From assembly GCF_001949145.1 (NCBI RefSeq), contig NW_019091378.1, positions 1,457,130-1,495,796 of the forward strand: a stretch of DNA of 38,667 bases, given 5' to 3'. This DNA is from Acanthaster planci (lineage: Eukaryota > Echinodermata > Asteroidea > Valvatida > Acanthasteridae). Shown piece after piece: positions 12,237-24,470 of this stretch; the first letter of the stretch is position 1, and each line of letters starts with the position of its first letter. A model generated the notes under the pieces. That model saw only the letters and a list, made by a program, of their open reading frames with translations, did no database searches and was not told the origin of the DNA. A program made the translations under genes and the position numbers.

Positions 12237-12898
12237 AGTGCAATCTGATATTCCTGTGAGGGACTGTTGGTGCAGTGCACATGACACAGCTGTGCTTCTT
12301 TGAGGTGTTTACCAAGTGACCCAAAGAGTGACTTCAGCATAGGAGGGTTAAGGATGAATACCCTGGACCACTTTGCGGCAGTGTACAGCAGTGGCCAGCT
12401 CCTTCGTGTGACAGGGGACAAAGCCCTTCCACTGTACTGGAAATAAGCGCTCAGATAAGAAACAACCAACGTGTCATGTCATTACATGGTATTTCCATGT
12501 ACTGTGCCAACTGACCGCCTGGAGCCAACACGTTCTACTTACTTCTCGCTAGGAATCCTGTAACTAAATTTCAAATGTAAAGAGGTCCTAATCTGCAACT
12601 GGAAAATTCCAGGTCACAATTGATTTCAACTTCCAAAAGGCATTATAACATTTTCATAGACCCCTCTGTTTACAGCTATCGCTCCTGAGTGCCTCCACCA
12701 AAATATTCAAAAACCCAGTCAATCTGACCAAAATCCCCTGATTTTTGGAGCAACAAAATTTACCGACAAGCAAAGCAAACAGGCATAAATAAACTGTAAT
12801 GATTTCTGTAATGATTATTTTGAGAGTTTAAAAGTGTATTTATATCACGGCGAGTTCTATTGCGCAAGAATGATGTCTTTGAGATCCTTGGCCGCAAC

Positions 12899-15800
12899 TC
12901 ACTGCTCCAGGAAGGAGGGCTTGAGCTCGTTGGCCGACTTGGGCCGTATGCTGAACTGCTTGAGGGTGGCCTCCAGGGCCTGTTGGTTGCCCGAGAAGTA
13001 GGCGGAGATGGCGTTGTGGAAGAGGAGAAGCTGTTTGTGCATCACCTTCACCTGGTGGCAGAAACGGGAAATAACAGGAGTTTGGAACTCTAATCCCCCA
13101 AGGCATACATAAAATACTTCTGAAATAGGAGAATCAAGGTTGCCCGCGGCAGTTCAAGGTCTGGGTGTGAGAGCACTGAACGGTGCACAGCTTCTACAGA
13201 GACGTGTGGTCAAGACCTCTTTAAGACATCACAAGACCCCACAGGACAAGCACACAACCAACACAAGACCTCCAGTGTGAGTTCAAGTCACAAGCTGTTC
13301 TAATGGATTGCAACAAAAGCATTGATTTCCAAATGTCCACCATGCTCCTCCTGAATGGTCTTGCAATCATCTTGACTACATCATTCGACAGTGTTCCCTT
13401 AGGCCCAATTTAATAATTCGGTATCCAACAGTGCTGTAAGCCAGTCCACTACAAACCTTTCACAACTCCCTTTACAAGTCCAATCACAACAGCATAAGTA
13501 TATACAACAGGGTGGGCAATGAGAAAGTTTCAGTTTACCAGTTCACTTGACTACCTTGTGACTTAGCTTAAGATGGGATGACGAGCGATGGACTTGCTGG
13601 GACTTGTGAAGGATTCGACAACAACACTGCTCTCAAGTCCTTTTACAAGTAAAAAGATAAATCAACGATCTCGCCCTGTTCACTTATATATATTCAGTGA
13701 CTCGACTCAAGACTGGATGACTTATGAAGGATTTGCGGGAACACTGAGGACTTGTGAAGGACTTGAATGCAACTACTTCACTCACTGGAAAGGAGAGGTT
13801 ACAAAACTCAAACAGGAACAAAATTTGGTATGATCACAACAACAGACGTGTAGATTTGGATTCTTTTTTGGTAAATTACCAAGACTTGCGACCTCACAAA
13901 ACAAAAAACTCCTTCATTTTATCAGCCAAATAACAGAAACTTGCTCAATCAAGCAGGTATGAAAACCCCACACTTTATAAATGAACACAGGCCAGGCAAA
14001 ATGTGTATTACTGAATTTGTGCTTCCTTGCTTGCACTTCGAAGACAGATCAATTACAAAATGTAAATGCAGAAATTCCAGCTCAAATTTAGACATGACCT
14101 CTTTGGGGTAAATGCTTTCTAGCTGGCCAGAAAAAACTGCTTTGGCAAAACCACAATTTGCAGCACACTGCGCACCTTGTTCTCTTCCAAGAATTTCAAT
14201 TTGACGGCCACATCCTGCCTGAGCTTGTCAAATCTCTCCTTCTGGCCTTCGTACTTGACTCGGGCATCATGTAGCCTGGCCTGAGTCGAGGCGTCCTTGG
14301 GGGCTAACTGTAAACTCTCCAGGTCGGCCCGGTAAGCATCATATTCTACCCTGTTGGTAAAAGGTAGCAGACCTTTAGCCTTGTTCAGCCACGCTTTTAG
14401 CCCTTGTAACAGCTAGTTGTTTTGAATACAATCCTTGAAATGTACCTTTCTGCGCTGAATGCTAGGGCATGCAGCTGAAGTTCCAGTCTTTGCAAGTATC
14501 CCTTTCAACTTCTGACAATGTTGGCAGGGTCTTTTTGGCCTGATACTGATGCTAAACCCAACACTCAAAAATCCTCCAATTGATAATTTATGTGTTCAAT
14601 GGACTTTGCTGGATTAGAAAAGTACATCACATCCAATATTACTTTATGTTGGTACTTGATGCCTCTTGAAATTGTAAGTACCAACAATGTCCCACTGTTT
14701 TTCTTTTCATACACAAAAGAATGTGGTAAATAGGGCAAACTGCACAGATTTTTCTAAAATGGAATGTCTGTCTTCCTAAATACACATCTCAACATTTTCA
14801 CCGAAGTCAGTAACCACAGAGTAAGCTTTAATATAAAGGGAGTGATATTTTGATGGGGCAATGTCTTCAATTGCCTAATTTGAAATTACATTTGGAGGTA
14901 AAAAAGCACCAAAGCTCCAAATATCATTGACTTAAATTCTTAGGAACCTTCTTGAAGCCTCGAAATTGTGTACGAGAAATAAAGGCAAACTCTTTGTGAG
15001 GGGTACCAAATCCTATGTAGTGCAATACTGACTGAGTTTTACTTGGCTCCATCCTGCCCAAATTGCATCAAACCTAAAGAGGAGTTTGATCTGAGAGGGT
15101 AACAGCTAACAATGACGGAGTGTGGGAAACCTACCACTGTGCTGACGTCCAGGGAACGCTCTTTCGGTGTGTGAAACTTGACCAAAAAGAGGGGTCGGGC
15201 AAAAAGCCTTTGTTTGGACTTACACCAAGTCCACAATTCAGTCTCAAAAACCAGAGTAAAACCACTGACAGGATTTTGCTTTGGGCATTTTTCCCCCTGC
15301 ATTTCCTTCAGACATTTTCCTTCCGACTACATCTGCTTTTGGTCAAACAAACACAACAGGTGGTCAGAATATGGCCAATGTCGGATTGTAATTTCACATT
15401 CTGCTCTGTGAAAAAAACTAGGTATCATGCTCAATGTACATGTATGTAAAGTCCCTCATTCCATCATTGTAAGGTATACAGATTAGAAATGGACAGATTT
15501 TGGGGGGTTAGAAAAATATCTTGGATCTGCCAACCAACCTGGCCGACTCGTACTGCTTGACAGTCAGCAGAGTGTCTTCCATAGTCTTGTTGCACAGCGT
15601 GCTGACGCTGGACGTGAAGAACGTGAGCGCACCCAGCAGGGTCTCGCCGTTGGTGCACAGTGACTTCTGTGTCTCGGCGTTGTAGTTGAACTCCTCGGCC
15701 AGCTCCGTGGATTTCTGGGCCAGCTCGGCAAAGGCATCACCAAGGGATCGTTGCGTCTGGACAACCTGGACATCGGAGGAAATCACCCGAATTAATTATC

Positions 15801-18800
15801 TTAATTACAAAAAAACCCCACAATAATCATGGACAAATATCAGCGATTAGACCCAAAACGAGGCATTTATATTCTTGGACAGCAGTCCCACCTGGTAGAA
15901 GTGGTTGGTCAACACCCGGGCCAGCTTCATGATGTTGCCATACTTGCGCTGCGTGTCTCGCAGGACCTCAATCTGAGCCTCCAGCTGCAGGTCCACCGTC
16001 CTGGATGCCTTGCCCAGCTTCTCCTGCACCAGCTGGCGTGTGCACTTGTAGGTGGAGATACTCCAGCTCTTCAAGCTGTCCAACTGGAAAGACGACAACG
16101 TAGAGGCCTTGAAATCAACTCGCATACTGAATCTATACAGTGGCTTCATATATCAATGTGTCTAAACTGGGAGTCAACAACGGGCCAACTTTTTCGTAGG
16201 TCTACAGTTTACTTTTGGCACTGATGAAGCAGTGACAAAAGCTTCCACCTCTTTGCAGAGTGTACAAAAACGAGATGTGCCTGGAACAGAGACAAGCAAC
16301 CGGTACTTGTACATGGATGTGCACGCTATGTAATTCCCTTGCCAAGCTGGCAATACATTACCCATGTTGGCACAAAATATTCCGTAACAGCTGGTGGTGA
16401 TTCCGTGGGCAAAGCCATTAAACTATCAGACTGCCATTTAACTGCTTACTAACAGTTCGCCCCCCAAAAAAACAAAACCCTTTCACACTAATTGATAATT
16501 ACAGTCTGCTACTCAGTTACAAATGCGCCAACATATGCAGTATGTACTGACTGTACACTGTACATGTACAAGCAAAAGAGCATAATACCGGCTACCGCAG
16601 CACAGCTCAAAAGCCTTACAATCTCAATATTTGAGATGTTAATGGCAGTTTGTCTGATACGCCTTGGAGCGAGGGAAAGCCTGCGTGTTTGTTCTGACAC
16701 CCCTGCTGATTGGTGACTGGTGGAATGCACTTTGCCGGCGCATTCCTGCTGGGTCTGAGGATCAACGTAAACGGAAGTGCCATGAGCTTCTGTGGCTGTC
16801 TGAGGTTGTACCTAATTCTTACACAAATTTACGTATAACAGATGTTCTCCTTGCTCCGTCATGGCCGCCCTTTATGTTAACCCCCAGTTCTTCAAACCAT
16901 CGGGCAACCCCTAATGCACATCTCACCCAGGCATATTTGGCTGATTGGCCCAAATGAGGGAGGTCCACATAGTCTTTGAATGTACAAAGGTTGTGGGTAA
17001 TAAAAACTGCAAAACGTGGCTGAATTAAACAACCTTTGGCTCGGGTTAACCAAAAAACCAAAACCCAAAAATGTGATGCCAGAAAATTTTATTTGCTTTG
17101 GACAAAAATTTTTAACGCAAATTGAACGATGATGATTTCCGATAGTAATTAGTCGAAATTCAGCAACCCAAAGTATTGGCTCTTTGAGGCGAGATACGAC
17201 TATTTCGGCAACTCCAAGTCATGTTCACGCCTTCAATCCTCCCAAATATGTCAAGAACGTGTGATAGCCTACATGTCTAACAAATGGTGCCAAGAAATAT
17301 GATTTTATGCACAGATTTGTGTGCAGAGCTTGACCAACATGTAAAGCTGAATACAACTTGCCGGGTGGCCCTCCTCCACATTTGATAAATATATGCACAA
17401 AACCCACTGTAAATCATCCAATGTGTGGAGTCATTGCAACAAATCACATAGATTTTATATTTGTCCGGCATGCCAGATTTCACCAAGTGATACATTTAAC
17501 TAAGTGATACCGTACATCAAAACAGAGAGACTTGTTTGCACCTTCTAGTGCTAGCAGAAACAAAATTACTGGGAAAAAGACCTTTAAGACTCATTTTGTG
17601 GGATCTGGTCAGATTTGGATGTGGCCTGATTTTCTTTACCTTAGCCTTGGCCATGACGGAGGTGGACACCTGGTCTGTTGTCTGCCCGGGGGCCGGCGGC
17701 GTGCTGGTGAAAGTGGTATTGCCAATACCGGTCATGGGCTTCCCGACAGGTGTTGTCTGCGCCGTCGGCATGGTAGCCACAGGCTGGACAGCAGGTTGCA
17801 CAGCAGCAGCAGGGGCTGCTGTTCGGACAGTCGCTGTAAAAGACAGACATTACATGTGGGTGGTCGGCAACAGTTCGGTGAGTTTGGGCTATAACCATTT
17901 GTTGACCACCTGTCAATTTTCCCAGGTAACCTGCGCAGAAAATGTATCCTGCATAACAGGCAAAATCAACCAGTGGTTGACAACGGCTGCCATTCAAACT
18001 TACCCATGTACGATCAAGTATTGTATATCCCATTAATTTTAAAAAACACAGTTGAAAAGTGGGCAGCCTGTATTCATGGTGCCTTGCTCCAAAGCTGGAT
18101 GAGCCTGCCCAAATATTTTCACAAGCAAATCGGGTGCCTCAAGGCTCTCCATCAGCGACAAATTCTGTTTGTTCTCCCTGAAGTGCAGAGACCAACATGC
18201 GAAGGGACCACTACTCCGCCATGTCTGAATAGTTTGGCAGAGCTGGTGTCGGACACCGGCATTCAAAGCTGACAGTTTAAAAATGGTTCACCGTCACAAG
18301 CTGCATGTTGCACACTGTACGGTGCAAACATACGGTTCATGTGACTACGGTAGCACATTCCCACCTGGGCAAAAATACATATATGTACATATATGCAAAT
18401 GCAAATCTATACACAAGTACACAGACCTACATGTACAGTCGGGCCACTAAATCAACAGGTTCACAGATGATGGCATACATGTACATGTGTACTGCGCACC
18501 AATGAATAATCTAAATTATAATGTGTAACGTATGGTGCACACAATTCAGAATACATAGGAAATATTAATAATAAGCGGTTGGTACACACTTTTCATAGAA
18601 TTATTATACATACACATGTATGTCTAAAACAAACAGACCAAGGTTAATATTTCAGGAGAAAGACTAATTCTTTTGAACAATGCAGTTCATCAGTCCGGAC
18701 ACATCACAGCGGAATCCTGCAGGATTCTACTGGCTCCATATTTCTATTTCTTGTTGTGATTTAGCAAACCAATCAGCAGCAACGTTCTTGTCTCAAAGCA

Positions 18801-21800
18801 TGTACATGCACATGTATAAATCATTCATCCACCAGACCTAGATGCACATAAACACAGACATGGAAACGACCGTGTTTCAGCTGAAAACGCAGTGCTGTCT
18901 ATTCCTGTTTTCATTCAGTAACTCCAAATGTTTCCATGTTGTCATTAGTTCTGTAACCCTTTCTGTGCAAACATTGACATGTACAGCATGTCCTTGTCTA
19001 ATGCGCGTACAAAAGGAAATAAATGTGCCTGGTCAGTCTTAAATGTTCATTTCAGGAAAGTGCACGGATAATGTCTGTACTAAAAGCGACAGACATTATC
19101 TACATCCATTCTCCTGAGCTAGTCTTTAAGCAAGCCAGTCAAGCTATAAATTCCCATTCATGAATATCTTTTGAGTCACAAAGTCAAAACGAGTTTTCAA
19201 AAATAAAAAATTTCCACCAATTTTGCTCGACAATTTTTATGACACTTTTCTCCGACAACTTCTCTAGCCAGGTTACATTGCATGTTCCTCTTGCAAGAGG
19301 TCATATACAATCTCCTTGTATGGAGATTGGCACAAACATGACGTGTACTGCCTGAGGTAGTGAACGGCCAGCTCAACCATTTCAGATCATTCAGGTGACA
19401 GGCTCTTCACCAATAGGAATGGCAAAACTGTCTTTAAATATATTGATGAATGACAAGTGCAGCATTGAAATAATGCATTGCACACAGGAATAAATGTACA
19501 CGTACATGTACACATGTACGCATGCACATGTACTTCAAGAAGTTTGGGCTTCATCTACACAACTGTTCCAGATCCAGCCAGACATTGTACGTTACAAACT
19601 AACTGAACCCGGAAATGTCATTTACAAATCCTGTCTCACCTAAACTGACCTTTAAATGTAAACATTAAAAAAGAAAAACCCCAAGGGCACATTATCTGTC
19701 TGATTGCTTCAAATTGCTTCCTGTGGTTGAGAAGATCCAATTCCAGCCCAGTGGTAAAAAAAACTAATCTGATTAAGGCTGCTGCAGCAGTTACCAGGTC
19801 CCGTGTGACTTTTGAACTTACGACTGTTCAGGTTTATCGCTCCGTTCTGTAAGATTTACCAATTCAATCAGGGAACATTGCTCGCATAGGGAACATTCCC
19901 CGAATTGCAAATGTCCACCGAGCAGCACATTTAATGCACCTCTGTCAGCGCTCCGCCTCATTTAATCAGAGGGAGGCAGCCATGGGCTTGCAAATGGAGC
20001 CATGGCTGCAGGTGCGCTTCAGAATGGCGACAGGGAGATGATCCCATGATAATGCCATGTGCTAAGTACACATTCCTTCCTTTTGAGTGCTTTAATTTGC
20101 TCAATTGGGTGTGCAAATTGGAGCTAAAGAGGCAGCTCTAACCCTAACCCTGGCAGCTAAAAACTGCCTCCTGTCCATATTTCAGATACTGCTGCAACAT
20201 TATTTGATACATGTACTGTACATCTTTTGGATATCAATTCTGGTGAAATTTTGTATGCAGTGTGGTACATGTGCATACCTTCTCGCCAAAGTAAACTTTT
20301 TTGATGTACAGTGCACAAGTGCAGAAAACAGTGCCAATACATAAATGGTTCTGTGAACAATACTAATAACCATAACTATGAAAAACTTGTCTCCCTGAGC
20401 AGCACTGCTGCAAATGAATGGCATAAAATCTTCTCAGTTCTTGTTGGCTTTAAATCAAACCTGTCAGTGCAAATTCAGATCTGAAAGCTGTGGAATTCTA
20501 TCCTCCACTTTGCAATAATACGGGAGCACACAGTGACGGAACATTTAGTACAAAAACTCACTGAAGACTTCAGATGGACTTTTACATTGGGGTAATGTGT
20601 TATTACCCTTGACCACCATTATTTTATAAACGTGAACATACCAATCTAACATTTGCTGATATACCAACAATTGGGTGTATTAGTTTTTGCTTCTGGGAAA
20701 AATGTTGAAAATTAAAACCATTGTTAAAGTACCACTACCATTTAACTAGTGACATACACATCAAGACAGAGAAAAGCTTACGTTTTTCAGTAGATGGTGG
20801 TTGGTCATTTTGATTTTCTTCTGCCCACGTAAACAGGATCAAAAGGAAGAAAGAAGAATATGAGTAGTGAGAAACAGGAAATGTTAATTTTGACACATTC
20901 AAATACAGAAAAACACAATGCCAAATGTTTGCATTTCTCAATTTCTTAAACTGATTTTTTGGGGGGTAAAATTTACTTCTTTGTATAAAACTATAGTGTG
21001 AAAACTCAAGCGTTTGCTGGCCACAAGTGACTCAAGTGATCTTTGAATGACATCCTCAAAGTAACTGCAAGGACATCTAGAATAATGGAAGCCTTATCTT
21101 TAGAAACGCAAACTTTGGATCTTTAAAGACAGAATACCGTAAAATGCATACATGTACAACACAATATTAGAAATTTGTTATGTGGAAACATAAAGTAATT
21201 AGTCATGCTGAGCTGTGAAAGTAAAAAAACTTGCAAAAAGAAGTTAGCACAAAAATGACAGACAAAAGCAAGGCAGATAAGTGAGAAAGAAGCCAAGAGA
21301 TTACTGTAAGTGGTTACACAATTTTGACCAATTTAGTTTTTAGAGGTGGCCAAGAGGAGATATTCGTTTGATTTTTATCAGGCAATTGACACACAGTGTC
21401 CAGAAATGTTTGTTAATGAAGGATTATTCTAAGCTGAGTTAATCATTCTAACAGAACCATTTGCACTGTGCAAACTGTCCTTTATAGTAAGATATGCAAG
21501 CTTGATTTTATCATGTACAAATCAGACAGGAATGAGTCACACTGCTAAATAAACGTGTCAACATGTACATGTGTAGATGTGTTCGGTGCATGATTGGAAC
21601 AGTCAAACCATAGAATTACGGAAATTGTACAAAAATTGAACAGCCAGATTTACTGGTGTTCTTGTGTTAGGATACTGACAAAAGCGTACGAAAGAAGGAA
21701 GAACTTGGTTTCACAGGTATATAAGCACACTGAAGATCTGATCGTACATATGATACGCACATACTTTAATTGAAGTTGATTGGTGTGAATCGCCCATGTT

Positions 21801-24430
21801 CAACCTACATACATTCATGTACATGTACAGTGCATTTACTGTAAATGGCAGCAATGTTTTCCATGGAAAGGACTTCAACAAAGTGACAGAAATGTCTTGG
21901 GTAGCACTACATGGGCATACCTACATGTACGCATCTACATGTATATGGGCAGTCTGCTGTGCAAGTCTGTTTTACTTGTACAGTACATGAATGTGTCTAT
22001 GCTATCCTGAGTCTTAAGGCATTGGAGGGGGGATTTTTCTGAATCCTCTACAATCCCTCCTTAGAAGGACCCAAACAGAACACAATCTCTGTTACACATT
22101 CAACATGTTCAACCCGTACACAAGAAGCTGGACGCAGAGTACGGTCCAAGTTATAATAGTACATGTACATGTAGCTGTGCTTTACCCTTCAACGGAAATC
22201 CTGCAAAATCCCCCCAAATCCTCTTGTAAGATTTTAAAAACCAGGGAGGCTTGAAGTTGATGTACATGTGCAATGTATAGTAAGTCCATGTACATGTAAT
22301 TACCTGACAGTATACTGTACAAGCACACATGCATGTACATGTACATGGACTGTACAGTGTGGTATTGTCTGGAATTATTGTGTCCATGCAACAACTGAAA
22401 TGGATCTTTCTGCATAATGTAACACTACACCAAATGCACAATGCCTGCAATGGGGGCGTGCTATCACATGGCGTACCACAAATAAACACACCAAAACAGC
22501 TTCCAATGTCACATGCAGGCCTTAATGACCACACCAACAGAATCATGCACAGAATGCAGACATCTCATTTAGGGCCTATCCCTCCACGACACACTGCATG
22601 AAATCTACTTCATATGACACAAGTGCAGGAAGATTGCATATGACACACTGATACATGTGTTAATTGTACGTGTTCTACCTACCCATGTACATGTACTACG
22701 TATGCACACACTATTCCTCCATGCAGACGTGCAATACACTGTGTCAGTTCAACATGGGCCCGTCTTTAGCTCCTTTTAATTATGCCCGCCTCATATAACC
22801 CTGTGAGTGCCTTTCATTGGAAATTGACTCTGCCATCCCAAATGTCACCATAACATTGACACTGCTCTGCAATGCAGAAGAACGTTTCACGTTCTTCGCG
22901 CATTAGGGCCAACTCCCGTGGGAGGCTGGCGTAATCGTCAGTTAATCCCTGCCAACGGTGATGAAGAATTTGTACGTACATTCTCAATGCCGTAGCAGGA
23001 TGTCATCAATGGAGACAGCTACATGTACTTCTCTCTTTCCAGAAACACAAGTGAATGCTCAACTGATATTTGTATCATAACCACATGTAAACCTGACAGT
23101 ATACGGTAGGCCCCCTATGTGGAAAAGTTTGTATGAATATACAGTACGTGTAAATGAACTAATATGCATCGGCCTGCATGAAATGAAAATGATCATGACC
23201 AGACTTAAGGCACATGTACAACAGCTGTTTGAGGATGCATGCGTGGTCTTTGTTCCAGTACTCTGTACGAAAAAGGATAACAACTCATCTGTCTCAATTG
23301 CTTCAATAAGATACCGGCATTCGTATCACCTTTTTAATGACAAACCCTAAGCAAAACTACGACAGACAACCCTTCAGCTGTCACCAGAAGACTAAACTGA
23401 AAATGAATTTCCTAATTAACCCTACATGTAGCTCCATAGACATGTTTGCTAGGATCATGCAAGCTGTCCTACAAATTCCTCCACCTGTCTCCATTTTCAA
23501 AATTTGGATACTGCCTCAATCCTTCGGGATCCCATCACAATCCTAGATTATACCGGTATGTTGAGGCAGTGCAAATGATCTTCTGGAGCGGTGTTAATGA
23601 TTTCGAGTGTAATCTGGACTTAAATTTATGCAGCTTGCCGAGTATTAACAACACATAAGGTCTTGCCCAAGACCCCGACACACTGAATATTTCATCATCA
23701 GTCACACGCGGACATGGGGCCCCAATCCTTCAAAATCCTCCATTTATGCGAGAAGGATGTTGGAGAATTTGGAAGGTTAGGTTTAAAGATTCTAGCAAAG
23801 TATCAGTGAAGTGTAGATTTCCGGTATGTTCCAAATGCACAATCTTTCATGCAAATTAAGATTCACTGAAAATAATGCGCAAAACAAAGAGGCAGCAGTA
23901 TCATGAAGATCATATACTGAACGTTTCTAAAATTGATAAAAGTTGTCAGTCTTTGTAACTGAAAATCCCATACAGTTCATCAATGGAAAAAAGTGAATAC
24001 AATGTGAGAGCTGAGACTATAAGGATGTATCAGACAAACATGGATTGCTGGAAGTGCAGGGTGGGGATGGAGAATGGGTGAATCACGATCAGGCCAACCT
24101 ACCCGCCCCTCTGGAAGGCTGAGCCAGACGGCTGCCCACGGTGGGGTTTTGGATAAGCCTGGGTTGAGGTGGTGATGACATGGGTGACTTCTGGGGACTA
24201 GACAGGTCTACGCCTGTAAACTGACCGCCACTGCCGTTGTTGCTGTTTCCGCCGCTGTTGCTGCCACCACCGCTCCCACCGCTGCTGCTTCGGTGGGCTG
24301 AAGTGCCACTCTGGATGGTTGCTGCCGCGTCAGACAAGGATGGGCCGTCCCTCAGCATGTCCCGTAGGTCCTGCTCAAAGGTGTCGTCTAGGTCGTCCTC
24401 TGGCTGGTAAGTACCGTTCTCTGTGGTCAT
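12899..24430 (-). CDS. ARFIP: Arfaptin (ARFIP1/2 orthologue), complete, six main coding exons
   Basis: Arfaptins bind Arl1, Rac1 and Arf GTPases and curve trans-Golgi membranes with an AH/BAR domain. Minus-strand exons: 24430-24103 (ATG; ends phase 1 at GTAGGT), 17833-17640, 16083-15892, 15765-15539, 14350-14176 and 13051-12899 (TGA). All GT-AG junctions agree in phase and give 422 residues (435 with the 39-base microexon), against 341 and 373 for human ARFIP2 and ARFIP1. The N-terminal ~170 residues are low-complexity: an acidic start, a Gly/Ser/Asn-rich run near residues 66-90 and an Ala/Pro/Thr-rich second exon. The AH domain starts near residue 175 ([33 protein letters not shown]) and continues through [68 protein letters not shown] and [19 protein letters not shown] to SFLEQ-stop. 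Invertebrates usually keep one arfaptin; this one mixes ARFIP1 and ARFIP2 features. The donor after exon 4 is weak (GTTGGT). Exon 1 probably begins at 24470 (acceptor CTCATCCAG), so an upstream untranslated exon is expected. Confidence 0.93.
19496..19533. repeat. TACATG-type palindromic simple repeat (densest of several)
   Basis: Run of GTACACGTACATGTACACATGTACGCATGCACATGTAC type, built from ACATGT/GTAC/CATG palindromic units. Comparable runs occur at 4726-4752, 18476-18490, 21817-21830, 22331-22356, 25259-25270 and 26140-26175. They are clearly enriched in the long arfaptin introns. Confidence 0.6.
19890..20110. promoter_or_regulatory. Candidate intronic regulatory element in the arfaptin gene
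   Basis: A GC-richer island inside the long arfaptin intron, free of the TACATG motifs around it. It contains two CCATGG boxes about 20 bases apart flanking GCTTGCAAATGGAG, an E-box CAGGTG and several GCAAAT/TTTAAT homeodomain- or POU-like cores. It has no reading frame with splice signals. The enhancer role is purely inferred from composition. Confidence 0.2.
20782..20820 (-). CDS. ARFIP: In-phase 39-base microexon of arfaptin (likely cassette)
   Basis: Minus strand: a long pyrimidine tract (TTCTTCTTTCTTCCTTTTG) leads to acceptor TGGGCAG, then 39 bases, then donor GTAAGC. Arfaptin exon 1 ends with one leftover base (G) and exon 2 begins with two (CG). The microexon starts with AA and ends with C, so it slots in exactly: G+AA gives Glu and C+CG gives Pro. 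Inclusion adds 13 residues ([13 protein letters not shown], with the flanking Ala codon becoming Glu and Pro); skipping keeps the frame and gives Ala. From memory, human ARFIP1 also has an alternatively spliced segment in this N-terminal region. Splice signals and phase are seen; alternative use is inferred. Confidence 0.7.
22740..22970. promoter_or_regulatory. Candidate intronic regulatory element with a perfect hairpin
   Basis: A second motif-rich island in the arfaptin intron, again without TACATG repeats. It holds TTTTAATTATG (homeodomain-like), a perfect 9-base inverted repeat GAAGAACGT-TTC-ACGTTCTTC at 22877-22897, and a short palindrome CTCCCGTGGGAG near 22913. No coding signal. Function is inferred only. 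Confidence 0.2.
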
Positions 24431-24470
24431 CGCTTGGACTTAGGTAGATACGGTGCCACACAGTTTTCAC

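Larger units (their letters stand above)
4445..12898. other. Long stretch without recognised genes between the convergent TIMM8 and arfaptin genes
   Basis: I read both strands and saw only short, compositionally random open frames, none with a protein signature. It holds TACATG-type palindromes (for example 4726-4752), a repeat cluster at 6886-7232, mononucleotide A/T runs and the gap at 12158-12236. Part is probably the arfaptin 3' UTR. Going leftwards from its stop, the first minus-strand AATAAA I noticed is at 8956-8951, which would imply a 3' UTR of up to about 3.9 kb; a variant TATAAA occurs near 12842. Confidence 0.5.

Noticed and set aside
17999-18033. Minus-strand donor-like GTAAGTTTG suggesting another arfaptin exon
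   Set aside because: No acceptor with a good pyrimidine tract or a coding-like reading in the required phase upstream.
17536-18036. 166-codon plus-strand open frame
   Set aside because: It is antisense to arfaptin exon 17640-17833 and owes its openness to that exon's GC-rich codons.
19822-19846. Possible 25-base minus-strand microexon with acceptor TCTTACAG and donor GTAAGTTC
   Set aside because: Length is not a multiple of three and its phase would break the arfaptin frame before exon 2; the pyrimidine tract is weak.
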